Shown in pieces: positions 34,051 to 42,033 of a stretch of DNA of 64,000 nt (position 1 is the stretch's first letter; each line of letters begins with the position of its first letter). The DNA is from DATGMP01 sp035293565. Its GTDB lineage: Bacteria; Pseudomonadota; Alphaproteobacteria; BOG-932; Roseiterribacteraceae. The notes below the pieces were generated by a model, which was not told the DNA's origin, did no database searches, and was given only the letters and a program-made list of their open reading frames with translations. The translations under genes were made by a program, and so were the position numbers. Location: positions 1 through 64,000 of the forward strand of contig DATGMP010000036.1 of NCBI GenBank assembly GCA_035293565.1, given 5' to 3'.

Positions 34051-34326
34051 TTTCATGCATCGCCTGAACATTGGTCGACATGGACGCCTTTCGATTGATT
34101 CGGATGACCTCTCGAAAAGCGCAAAGTTGAGGGGAAAGTTCCCGGTTCCCGCTAAAAAACTGTTTAGAACAGAGCTCTAGCCATCAAGAGCGGTGGGAAG
34201 TTACATTGATGATCCGTCGAATTCGAGGTCCTGCGCCAAAAGCCGCGACGGCGAAATTGAGCGCAAAAGCCTTTGACAGGCCCGGATAACGTTGATATCA
34301 ACATTTCTTCATGAGGAGGAACACAG

Positions 34327-35109
34327 ATGTCTGCTTCGCGAGGAACATTCTGCTGGTACGAGCTGATGACCAGCGACACGGAGGCCGCCATGGCCTTCTA
34401 CGGGAAGGTGATGGGCTGGGGTTTCGAGAAAGCGACCGGCCTGCCCAGCGTCGACTATACGCGTCTCAAGGTCGGCAACAGGCCGATGGGCGGGCTGATG
34501 GCGATCCCCGATGAGGCGTGCAAGGAAGGCGCGCGGCCGGCCTGGATCGGTTACATTCTGGTCGACGACGTGGACGCCTTCGCCGATCGTATCAAGGCAG
34601 CGGGCGGGACGGTGCACAAAGCGCCCGCCGACATCCCGTCGGTCGGCCGCTTCGCGGTCATGTCCGATCCGCAGGGCGCGCATTTCGTCCTCTTCAAGCC
34701 CGCTTCGGGCACAGCGCCGGAGCCGGTCCCTTTCATGACGCCCGGTCATGGAGCCTGGCACGAGCTCAACGCCGCGGAGCCCCAATCGGCTTTTGCCTTC
34801 TATGCCGACATGTTCGGCTGGACCAAGGGCGAGGCCTTCGACATGGGTCCGATTGGCGCCTACCAGCTCTTCGCGACGGGCGCCAATCCCGTCGGCGGGA
34901 TGATGAAGAAGATGGACGTCTTTCCCGTCCCCTTCTGGCTGTATTATTTCGCAGCCGAGAATATCGACGCGGCGGTGGAGCGCGTGAACGGCGCCGGCGG
35001 AAAGGTGCTGAATGGTCCGGCGGAAGTTCCGGGCGGCGCCTGGATCATTCAGTGCCTCGACCCGCAAGGCGCAATGTTCGCCATCGTGGCACCGCCCGGC
35101 CGCCGGTGA
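34327..35109 (+). CDS. Tandem VOC-domain protein
   Basis: A 260-residue protein of two glyoxalase/VOC domains in tandem. The first runs from GTFCWYELMTSDTEAAMAFY to DPQGAHFVLFKP (residues about 6-125). The second runs from GHGAWHELNAAEPQSAFAFYADMFGW to DPQGAMFAIVAPP (about 138-257). The pairing is typical of the VOC group often annotated as hydroxylase-like. It probably binds a small organic ligand; activity unknown. GAGGAGG precedes the ATG. The next gene starts 59 bases later on the same strand. Confidence 0.88.
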   Translation: MSASRGTFCWYELMTSDTEAAMAFYGKVMGWGFEKATGLPSVDYTRLKVGNRPMGGLMAIPDEACKEGARPAWIGYILVDDVDAFADRIKAAGGTVHKAPADIPSVGRFAVMSDPQGAHFVLFKPASGTAPEPVPFMTPGHGAWHELNAAEPQSAFAFYADMFGWTKGEAFDMGPIGAYQLFATGANPVGGMMKKMDVFPVPFWLYYFAAENIDAAVERVNGAGGKVLNGPAEVPGGAWIIQCLDPQGAMFAIVAPPGRR

Positions 35110-35168
35110 CCCCTTGCGCCCGAACCTCGATCTCGGTCTGTTGGGGCCGAGATCGGGGAGGGCAGGGA

Positions 35169-36059
35169 ATGGTGAGAAGCGTGGCGGTGATCGGGGTCGG
35201 CAGCATGGGCCGGCCGATGGCGGAGAATCTCGTCAAGGGCGGCTACGAGGTTCGGGTCTGCGATCTCCGCGAAGAGGCGCTGGCGCCCTTCCGCGCGAAG
35301 GGAATGGAGGCGTCCGCACGCGCGGGCGACTGCGCCGGCGCAGACATGATCATCATCATGGTCGGCAACGATGCCGACGTGCGGCAGGTCGTGCAGGGGC
35401 CTGACGGGCTGTTGTCCGCGGTCGACGCGTCCGCGCCGCCGCTGGTCGCGATCATGAGCTCGGTCTTGCCGCGCACGATCAAGGAGAGCGAGGCGGCGCT
35501 GGCAAACAAGGGAGCCGCGGTCCTTGATGCGCCGGTGAGCGGCGGGCCGGTCCGCGCGGCCGAGGCGACGATCAGCATCATGGCGGGCGGCGACGACGCG
35601 CTATTCGCGAAGGTGGAGCCGGTCCTCGATACAATCGGCCGCCCGATCTTCCGTTGCGGTCCGGTCGGCGCCGCGGCCGGAGTCAAGATCGTCAACAACA
35701 TCCTCGGGGTCGCCAACATGCTGCTGATGGGCGAGGCGGCGCATCTCGCCACAACCATCGGCATCGACCTGCCGTTCCTCGCAGGCGTGATGGAGGTGAG
35801 CTCCGGCCGCAGTTTCGCATCCAAGGATTTCGCCGCCTACCGCGACCTGCATATGGCGAATGCGCGCGACCCGGATGTGACCGGTCGTCTATTGGCCATC
35901 CTGAAGAAGGATCTGAAGCTCGCTCGCACGCTCGCCGGTGAAGCGGGCGTCAGCGCCCCGATCCTCGATTCGGTGTCCAGCGCCACCGACCAGCTCACCA
36001 CGGACGGCCTGTTCGCCCGCTGGCATGTGGCGCTCGGCCGGTACGCCGAAGAGAACTGA
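35169..36059 (+). CDS. NAD(P)-dependent beta-hydroxyacid dehydrogenase
   Basis: A 296-residue member of the 3-hydroxyisobutyrate dehydrogenase family, oxidising beta-hydroxyacids or reducing semialdehydes. The Rossmann motif VAVIGVGSMGRPMAENLVKGG opens the protein. The substrate-binding DAPVSGGPVRAAEATISIMAGG and the catalytic lysine in GAAAGVKIVNNIL (about residue 178) are present. I start at ATG 35169, with GGGAGG upstream; the open frame continues back to 34518 through the VOC gene and is not real there. Confidence 0.92.
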   Translation: MVRSVAVIGVGSMGRPMAENLVKGGYEVRVCDLREEALAPFRAKGMEASARAGDCAGADMIIIMVGNDADVRQVVQGPDGLLSAVDASAPPLVAIMSSVLPRTIKESEAALANKGAAVLDAPVSGGPVRAAEATISIMAGGDDALFAKVEPVLDTIGRPIFRCGPVGAAAGVKIVNNILGVANMLLMGEAAHLATTIGIDLPFLAGVMEVSSGRSFASKDFAAYRDLHMANARDPDVTGRLLAILKKDLKLARTLAGEAGVSAPILDSVSSATDQLTTDGLFARWHVALGRYAEEN

Positions 36060-36276
36060 GGGCCGAAGCGGCAGATCATTTGATCGTTGCCGACAACGAA
36101 TAGCGGCGCAGAGGGCCCGATGCGGCCGAAGCAGGCTACAGTCATCCTCCGTGAGTGGGGAGGGGCTCATGCCTGCGAGCCGCCAAAGTAATACTATCGT
36201 CAGCTCGCTCGGCAGGTGCGCGCGGGAAGCAGCGTGCGAGGACCTCGGGGCGATCTCGACGGGAGAGTCTGGCGCT

Positions 36277-36762
36277 CTATTCGGCCTTGTCGAAAATCTC
36301 GTCGAACTTGACAGGCTTGCCGCCGGGCCGCTGAGCCCAGGCGTGGCACGTAAGCTTCTTGCCGCCGTTGGAGAGCACGAAAGTCGAGCGCTCCAGCAGG
36401 AACCCGTTCTTATCGTGCCGGATCGCGAGGTAGGAATTTTTGCCGAGGTGCTTGAAGCTCATCACCTCGTCGTTGCCGACATCGTAAAACTTGCCGTCAT
36501 AGGCGCCTTTGTAGGGTTGCACCTGGGTTTGGCCGTCATTCACGACCGTCTCGACATATTCGAGCGTGTTGCCGTCATCCTTGCTGACCACGAGGTCGTT
36601 GGACGTCACATGCACGCCCGGCGGATAGTGGGTTTCGGTCTTGTTGAGATGCCAGGTGCCCTGCCACGAGGTCCATCGGGCATCCTCGGCGTGAGCGGGC
36701 GCAGCGGCAATGATTGCTGCGAAAAGCGCTGTAAACGTCGCAGTCGCCGAGATGTTGCCCAT
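36277..36762 (-). CDS. Small exported protein of unknown family
   Basis: A 161-residue secreted protein: signal peptide to about residue 25 (AAAPAHA), then a beta-rich domain including WQGTWHLNKTETHYPPGVHVTSNDLVV, EYVETVVNDGQTQVQPYKGAYDGKFYD and NGFLLERSTFVLSNGGKKLTCHAW. The pattern (WQGTWHLNKTKS...P) is like lipocalin-like periplasmic proteins of unknown role that bind hydrophobic compounds. GAGAGGGG lies before the ATG at 36762. It is divergent from a TetR gene, with a well-placed operator in its promoter, so the TetR protein probably represses it. Confidence 0.75.
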   Translation of the reverse strand: MGNISATATFTALFAAIIAAAPAHAEDARWTSWQGTWHLNKTETHYPPGVHVTSNDLVVSKDDGNTLEYVETVVNDGQTQVQPYKGAYDGKFYDVGNDEVMSFKHLGKNSYLAIRHDKNGFLLERSTFVLSNGGKKLTCHAWAQRPGGKPVKFDEIFDKAE

Positions 36763-36816
36763 GATTTCCCCTCTCTGTTGTTCCGCAAACCGACCTTTGA
36801 AGGGCCGTTTGGCAGA

Positions 36817-36846
36817 ATTAATCATCTCATACCGTATGATTGTCAA
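36817..36846 (-). promoter_or_regulatory. Sigma-70-type promoter with TetR operator in its spacer
   Basis: On the minus strand TTGACA (36846-36841) and ATTAAT (36822-36817) are 18 bases apart. The spacer contains the palindrome TCATAC-n-GTATGA (36827-36839). The site lies between the divergent small exported protein gene (start 36762) and the TetR gene (start 36911). A repressor bound there would cover the promoter, a standard TetR arrangement. Confidence 0.6.
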
Positions 36847-36910
36847 TCGCCTTGGCGACGTCCGGCATGTTGTGCTTTTCTGGAAAATAGGAATTCCGGG
36901 GGAATCGAGC

Positions 36911-37585
36911 TTGCGCCAACGAACATTGAAGAAGGAATCCAAGGGGGTCTCGGTCCGCCGCAGCGGGCGGCCGACCCAACGCGAAACGGTTCGCAAGAGC
37001 GAGGAGCTCATCGGCGTCGCGACCGATTTTTTCGTCGAGCACGGCTTCAGCGGGACGACCATCGAGGCGATCGCCGCCGCCGCCAATATGGGCAAGCAGG
37101 CGGTCTATACGCGCTATTCCGATAAGGAGGCGCTGTTCGACGCGGTCATCCGTCGCCTGAAGGAAAAGGCGGTCTTTCAGGAACTGCCTTCCAACGACGA
37201 CCACCGTCTCGCCGAGGGCCTCCCCCAACGTGTGCGCGCAATCTTCCAAGATGCGTCGCATCCTGAGTCCATGACCGTGACCAAGCTGGCGATGCGGCAG
37301 GGCCATCGGTTTCCCGAACTGGTACAGCTGTTGGTCGAGGGAACTCTGGAGCGTTTTACGCGGCCCCTATCGGCCTATCTTGACGCGCGCCGGCGCGCGG
37401 GCGAGGTGCGGGACATCGACACGCTTGAAGCCGCGTCGATGTGCATCGACCTGATCTTCGCCGAGATCATGCGCTATGCCTATACCGATAGGCAGCTCCC
37501 CGACTCCCGAATCGATGTCTGCGTCGATCGCATATCGGCGCTCGTTCTGCGCGGCATCGCCACGACTCGCGCAAGCGGCCGATAG
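36911..37585 (+). CDS. TetR family transcriptional regulator
   Basis: A 224-residue TetR protein with the DNA-binding domain at residues about 25-75 (DFFVEHGFSGTTIEAIAAAANMGKQAVYTRYSDKEALF). The C-terminal ligand domain includes LAMRQGHRFPELVQLL and resembles the TetR_C_33/AefR-like group. I choose TTG 36911 because GGGGGAA lies 6 bases upstream; the frame runs open from 36710. The stop TAG shares its G with the GTG start of the following hydrolase, so the two are translated together. Its likely operator is the palindrome at 36827-36839. Confidence 0.88.
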   Translation: MRQRTLKKESKGVSVRRSGRPTQRETVRKSEELIGVATDFFVEHGFSGTTIEAIAAAANMGKQAVYTRYSDKEALFDAVIRRLKEKAVFQELPSNDDHRLAEGLPQRVRAIFQDASHPESMTVTKLAMRQGHRFPELVQLLVEGTLERFTRPLSAYLDARRRAGEVRDIDTLEAASMCIDLIFAEIMRYAYTDRQLPDSRIDVCVDRISALVLRGIATTRASGR

Positions 37586-38472
37586 TGTTCGGCGGCTTCA
37601 CGCGGCGCAGAATCGACGTCGGAGACGTCACCATCAACTGCGTGGTTGGAGGCGCCGGACCGCCGGTTCTGCTGTTGCATGGCTGTCCACAGAATCTCGC
37701 AATGTGGGCCGACGTCGCGCCGCTGCTGACGCCGAGCTTCACCGTCGTCTGCGCCGATCTCCGCGGCTATGGTGATTCCTCCAAACCGCGCGCCGCGTCC
37801 GACTTCTCGAACTATTCCTTTCGTGCGATGGCCGCCGACCAGCTTGCGGTGATGAGGGAGCTGGGCTTCGCGCGATTTCACATTGCCGGGCACGACCGCG
37901 GCGCGCGCGTTGCGCATCGCATGGCCCTCGATCATCCGGCCGCGATCGAATCCATGGCGGTGCTCGACATCGCGCCCACCTACATGACCTACATGGAATC
38001 CGACCGGCGGATCGCCGAGGGATACTGGATTTGGTATTTTCTCAGTCGTCCCGAGCCGCTTCCCGAACGGCTGATCGGTGCCGATCCGGATTTCTTCTTC
38101 GAGACTCTCCTGGGTTCGCTTGGCGGACCGGGCCTCGCGGGCTTCGGGCAGGACCAGCTGGACGATTATCGCCGATGCTGGCGCGATCCCGCGATGATTC
38201 ATGGGTGCTGCTCCGACTATAGGGCAGCGATCACGCTCGACCTGGCCGCGGACGCCGCCGATCGCGGCCGGAAGGTAACCTGCCCGAGCCTCGCCCTGTG
38301 GGGCGCCGCCGGCGCGCCTGCTCGCTATTTCGACGTCGAGGCTGCATGGCGGGAATGGTGCGCGGACCTCAGCGCGGCCTCGCTGCCCAGCGGGCATTTC
38401 TTCGTCGACCACATGCCGCGGGAGACCGCGAAAATCCTCGCGGATTTCTGGACAGGCGCTCGTCGAGCCTAG
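37585..38472 (+). CDS. Haloacetate-dehalogenase-like alpha/beta-hydrolase
   Basis: A 295-residue hydrolase closely following fluoroacetate dehalogenase layout: nucleophile Asp104 with Arg105 and Arg108 (GHDRGAR), Asp128 in VLDIAP, a tyrosine in DYRAA, and catalytic His271 in SGHFF. At the halide pocket the family's Trp-His-Trp reads YWIWYF, so the fluoride-binding His is Ile149 while Trp150 remains. This suggests a different leaving group or an ordinary ester/epoxide substrate. It starts with GTG overlapping the TetR stop by one base, and its end overlaps the convergent pentapeptide gene by 4. Confidence 0.85.
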   Translation: MFGGFTRRRIDVGDVTINCVVGGAGPPVLLLHGCPQNLAMWADVAPLLTPSFTVVCADLRGYGDSSKPRAASDFSNYSFRAMAADQLAVMRELGFARFHIAGHDRGARVAHRMALDHPAAIESMAVLDIAPTYMTYMESDRRIAEGYWIWYFLSRPEPLPERLIGADPDFFFETLLGSLGGPGLAGFGQDQLDDYRRCWRDPAMIHGCCSDYRAAITLDLAADAADRGRKVTCPSLALWGAAGAPARYFDVEAAWREWCADLSAASLPSGHFFVDHMPRETAKILADFWTGARRA

Positions 38473-39791
38473 TGCACCGAAGTCCTGATGCCCCGTGCCA
38501 GGTCCATCGCGGCGCCGGAAAAATTGGTTCCGTGGCAGTTCGCGCCGGTGAAGTCGGCGCCTGTCAGGTCGGCGCCCGTGAAATTGGCCCGGGTCAGATC
38601 GGCGTTGCAAAAACTCGCATTGCGCAGCCCCGCGCCGGTAAAGTCCGAGTCGCTGAGATCAGCGCGATCGAAGCGCGTATGGATCAGGCTGCTCGACCAG
38701 ACCTGGTCGCTCGGTCCCCGGATGAGCATGGGCCCCAATTGCGCCCGGGCCAGCTTCGCGCCGGTCAAGGTCGCGCGATCGAGATTCACGCCCCTGAGAT
38801 CGGCATTCGAGAAGTTGGATTCGCGAAGATCGGACAGCGACAAATCAGCCATCGCGAGTAGCGCCGACGAGAGATCGGCCTGCCGCATGACCACGCAGGC
38901 CAGCTGAGCTGCCGCCAGATTGGCCGAGGCAAGATTGAGTCCAGACAGGTCGAGCTTCATGAGATCGGCGCGATGGCCGCGCTTGCCGACCGAGTCGACC
39001 CAAAAGCCATGCTGGTCGAGGACCTCGCGGAGATTGATTCCAGCCTCCTGCAACGTCCGCGCCATGATCGCGCCGGCAAGGTTCGCTCGCGTAAGCTCGG
39101 CATGGTCGATGATTGCGCCGATCAGCTGAGTATTCTCCAGGATCGCTCCATCGAGCCCGCTACCGGTCAAGGTCGCCCCCTGCAGCCTGGCACCGGACAG
39201 GTCGGCGCCCGTCAGGTCCATTTCGCGCATGTCGCAGCCGACCAGGATGGCATTGCTCATCCTTGCGCCGTCGAATCGGGCGCCGCGCATGACGGCGTCG
39301 GTCAGATCGGCATGCATCAGCGATGTCTTCGAACCGATCGCCCGCGACAGATCGACATTGCATGCGTTGACGTTGCTCAGGTCGGCCAGGCCATCGTTCC
39401 GATCGAGGTTGCCCGCCTGTTCGACTTCGCCGCTCGCATCGCTCCGGCGCATCAACTGACCCTGCCGCAGATCGACCTCGACCATGATGCAATCGACAAG
39501 CGTCGCGCCGCGCATGCACGCTCCACGCAGATCGGCGCGGGTAAGGTCGGCCTTCTTCAGATTGCACAGGCGCAGATCGGCGCCGAATAGCGAAGCCTCG
39601 GTGAGCTGGCTCTCGGCCATTTGGACGCCGAACAGCTTCGCTCCGCTGAGGTCGGCCTGCCTCAGATCGCGATGGCTCAGATTGACCTTGGTGAGATTCT
39701 CAAGCTTGAAGCTGGCGCGAACGCCACCCGGCTTTCCCGCAAGAAAGGCGGCATGTTTATCAAGAATACTGGTGAATTCCTGACTGTTCAT
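38469..39791 (-). CDS. Pentapeptide-repeat protein
   Basis: A 440-residue protein dominated by A(D/N)LxX repeats in three blocks (about residues 30-125, 135-245 and 275-430). These fold into right-handed square beta-helices. An N-terminal segment LDKHAAFLAGKPGGVRASF is typical of a bacterial subgroup. The last block (NADLTRANFTGADLTGADFTGAN) is nearly perfect. Some such proteins mimic DNA and protect gyrase (Qnr, MfpA), but most have no known role. No signal peptide or membrane span is seen. The upstream 178 bases are AT-richer than the surroundings. Confidence 0.9.
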   Translation of the reverse strand: MNSQEFTSILDKHAAFLAGKPGGVRASFKLENLTKVNLSHRDLRQADLSGAKLFGVQMAESQLTEASLFGADLRLCNLKKADLTRADLRGACMRGATLVDCIMVEVDLRQGQLMRRSDASGEVEQAGNLDRNDGLADLSNVNACNVDLSRAIGSKTSLMHADLTDAVMRGARFDGARMSNAILVGCDMREMDLTGADLSGARLQGATLTGSGLDGAILENTQLIGAIIDHAELTRANLAGAIMARTLQEAGINLREVLDQHGFWVDSVGKRGHRADLMKLDLSGLNLASANLAAAQLACVVMRQADLSSALLAMADLSLSDLRESNFSNADLRGVNLDRATLTGAKLARAQLGPMLIRGPSDQVWSSSLIHTRFDRADLSDSDFTGAGLRNASFCNADLTRANFTGADLTGADFTGANCHGTNFSGAAMDLARGIRTSVH

Positions 39792-39917
39792 TCCAGGCGT
39801 CCGGACTTCGCAAATAGATCAAATTTTCGACAAATAAACTCAAACGGATACTGTAGTTATTCTTGCCTTTAAGTCCGTGAAGATTCCGTTAAGGAACGAG
39901 GGACGGCGGAGAAATGC

Positions 39918-39952
39918 GAAGGCGGGAGCGCACGACACGCGCTCCCGCCTTC
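39918..39952 (-). terminator. Strong hairpin, probable terminator of the SDR gene
   Basis: A perfect 14-bp stem (39918-39931 with 39939-39952) with a 7-base loop lies 17 bases after the stop of the minus-strand SDR gene. The following bases (GCATTTC on the minus strand) are only weakly U-rich. Confidence 0.6.
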
Positions 39953-39969
39953 GGTTTCGGCGTCCAGAC

Positions 39970-40776
39970 CTATTTGAATGCGGCTCTTATGTCGGGAAGA
40001 TTGGTCGAGGAGGTGATGCCGCCGTCGACGAGAAGCGTGGTGCCGGTCACGAAGGCAGACTCGTCCGACGCCAGGAAGCACACCGCATTGGCGATGTCGT
40101 CGGGCAGTCCGAGACGTCCGAGCGGCACTCTTGCGAGAAGCTCGGCCAGAATGTCCTTGTACTTCGGTTCCAGAAGAATCTGATTTGAATGGGCGACGAT
40201 GAAGCCGGGGCACACCGCGTTGGCGCGAATGTGATCCTTGCCGTGGTCCAAGGCCAAGGACCTCGTGAAGTTTATGACCGCGCCCTTGGCCGCATTGTAG
40301 GCGGGCAGCGCATAGTCCGCATACATGCCGGACATCGAGGCGTTATTGACGATCACGCCGCCGCCGATCTTTCGCATCAGCGGAATGGCGATCTTGCAGC
40401 AATAGAAGGTGCCGTTGAGATCGACATCGATCATCCTTTTCCATTCCGCGATATCCGCGTCCGGGGTTTCACCGAAGCTGCCGATCCCGGCATTATTGAA
40501 CAGGATGTCGACCTTCCCGAACTTGTCGATTGTCGCGTCGAACAGGTGCTGAACCTGCGCAAAATCGGATATGTCGGCTTGCGTGAAGTAGGCCGGCTCA
40601 TTTCCTTTCTCGAAGCCGAGATTGAGAATCCTCTCGACTTCCTTCCCGCCTTCGATCCCTCGACCGCAGATCACGACGCGACCGCCTTCGGCGACGATTT
40701 TCGCCGCGGTCGCCTGACCGATACCCGGTCGCGTCACGCCGGTTATGACGGCAACCTTGCCTTCGAATCTGCCCAT
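39970..40776 (-). CDS. Short-chain dehydrogenase/reductase
   Basis: A 268-residue classical SDR: ITGVTRPGIGQATA (cofactor loop), NNAG near residue 91, NNASMSGMYADYALPAYNAAK carrying the catalytic Ser, Tyr and Lys, and LLVDGG at the C-terminus. It is transcribed alone, followed by a strong hairpin. Unlike the SDRs at 20-24 kb it sits in no obvious operon. Substrate unknown. Confidence 0.92.
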   Translation of the reverse strand: MGRFEGKVAVITGVTRPGIGQATAAKIVAEGGRVVICGRGIEGGKEVERILNLGFEKGNEPAYFTQADISDFAQVQHLFDATIDKFGKVDILFNNAGIGSFGETPDADIAEWKRMIDVDLNGTFYCCKIAIPLMRKIGGGVIVNNASMSGMYADYALPAYNAAKGAVINFTRSLALDHGKDHIRANAVCPGFIVAHSNQILLEPKYKDILAELLARVPLGRLGLPDDIANAVCFLASDESAFVTGTTLLVDGGITSSTNLPDIRAAFK

Positions 40777-40980
40777 CGCAAGCCTCCCTGTGCGTGAGGA
40801 ATTGGAGCGTCGCTTTCAAAGCGCTCTTCGTGTGCGGCCATCTTATTGGCCGACGGGATGCGGCGCGAGTCGAAAACCGGGGCGCCGCGCCACGGTTCGG
40901 CCATATTCGCGCCACAGGGATCGATCCTAATGTTTCCCGGGTTGTTGCAGACAGCCCTCGAGTGAATCCGGGAGGGATTT

Positions 40981-41496
40981 ATGCGCAATAACTGGCTGAG
41001 GCTCGCGGCGGTCATGGGTGTGGCGGGCTCGATCGGGCTCTCCGGCGTCGCCCGGGCCGATCCCCACGATCACGACTGGCATGATCGTGATGAGCACGAC
41101 CGCGGCTGGCACGACCATGACTGGCGCGGTCACGATTTCCATGGCCGCGATTTCCGCTATTTCCGTCCGGAGGAGCGGGAGCTCTGGCGCACCGGCCGCT
41201 GGATCCATGACTGGCACGATGGTCGCTTTGGCTGGTGGTGGGATGTCGGCGGCATTTGGTACTACTACCCGCAGCCAATCTACCCGTATCCGACCTATGT
41301 TCCGCCGCCGGTCGTGGCGGAGGCGGCGCCTGAGGCACCGCCGCCTGCACAGGGGCAGACCTGGTACTATTGTGACAACCCCCGGGGTTACTACCCCTAT
41401 GTGCAGTCCTGCCCGACGCCCTGGCGCGAGGTTCCGGCCGCGCCGCCCGCCGAATCGGCGCCGGAAGGGCCGCCGCCCGAGGAAGGCCCGCAGTAA
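40981..41496 (+). CDS. Histidine/aspartate-rich exported protein
   Basis: A 171-residue secreted protein. After a signal peptide ending in GVARA, residues 27-60 are dominated by His, Asp and Trp (DPHDHDWHDRDEHDRGWHDH and on), a composition able to bind metal ions. A Tyr/Pro-rich middle follows, then the two-cysteine motif WYYCDNPRGYYPYVQSCPTPW known from many small proteobacterial envelope proteins, and a Pro/Glu-rich tail. GGAGG precedes the ATG. Metal binding is inferred only from composition. Confidence 0.8.
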   Translation: MRNNWLRLAAVMGVAGSIGLSGVARADPHDHDWHDRDEHDRGWHDHDWRGHDFHGRDFRYFRPEERELWRTGRWIHDWHDGRFGWWWDVGGIWYYYPQPIYPYPTYVPPPVVAEAAPEAPPPAQGQTWYYCDNPRGYYPYVQSCPTPWREVPAAPPAESAPEGPPPEEGPQ

Positions 41497-41508
41497 GGCT
41501 GTCGCCTT

Positions 41509-41931
41509 CTAGCCGTCGCGCAGATCCTCGGGCGCACGCTCCCGCGGCACCGGGCGTGGGCGACCTGACGCGTCGATCGCGACGTAGGTGAACATCGCCT
41601 TGGTGACCCGCACGGCGGCGTCCGAAAAGCGCGGGCGGCGCCAGGCTTCCACCATGATCTTCATCGACGTGTTTCCCACCGACTCCACGGATGCGTAGAG
41701 GCTGACTTCGTCGCCGACATGGATGGGCGCGATGAAGGACATGCCATCCACCGCTGCCGTCACGACTCGTCCGGTCGCGCGCCGCATCGCCGCCGTGCCG
41801 GCGGCATGATCCATCTGGCTCATGATCCAGCCGCCGAATATGTCGCCGTTCGGGTTGGTATCGGCCGGCATGGTGACCGTACGGATCACCAGTTCGCCCG
41901 TCGGGCTGGCGGGTTCGGTCTGATTGGGCAT
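41509..41931 (-). CDS. YciA-like acyl-CoA thioesterase
   Basis: A 140-residue hotdog thioesterase hydrolysing acyl-CoA. The family signature is clear: TMPADTNPNGDIFGGWIMSQMDHAAG (catalytic Asn/Asp region), then VTAAVDGMSFIAPIHVGDEVSLYASVESVGNTSMKI and VTKAMFTYVAID. ATG 41931 has GAGGAG at 8 bases; the open frame to 41991 is not similar to the family. It probably recycles CoA from short or medium acyl-CoA. Confidence 0.92.
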   Translation of the reverse strand: MPNQTEPASPTGELVIRTVTMPADTNPNGDIFGGWIMSQMDHAAGTAAMRRATGRVVTAAVDGMSFIAPIHVGDEVSLYASVESVGNTSMKIMVEAWRRPRFSDAAVRVTKAMFTYVAIDASGRPRPVPRERAPEDLRDG

Positions 41932-42033
41932 GAGCGCGCTCCTCGTCGTGGTCCTGATGAGACTTGTGCGTCCAGGCGCGATGGGGGACAAGGCCCAACA
42001 GACGAGGAGAGGCGCGAAGGCGTGCTCAGAACG

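Larger units (their letters stand above)
33428..34326. other. 899-base intergenic region with structured elements
   Basis: No convincing protein gene is visible between the SLC13 transporter and the tandem-VOC gene. It holds a 7-bp hairpin at 33783-33801 (CCCGTTC/GAACGGG) and a GC-rich structured segment at 33954-34050 resembling part of a cobalamin riboswitch. Downstream is an AT-richer stretch leading to the VOC gene. A gene formerly controlled by the element may have been lost. Confidence 0.5.

Noticed and set aside
34518..35168. N-terminal extension of the beta-hydroxyacid dehydrogenase through the VOC gene
   Set aside because: The Rossmann motif begins at ATG 35169 with a good ribosome-binding site; the upstream part overlaps the VOC gene in another frame.
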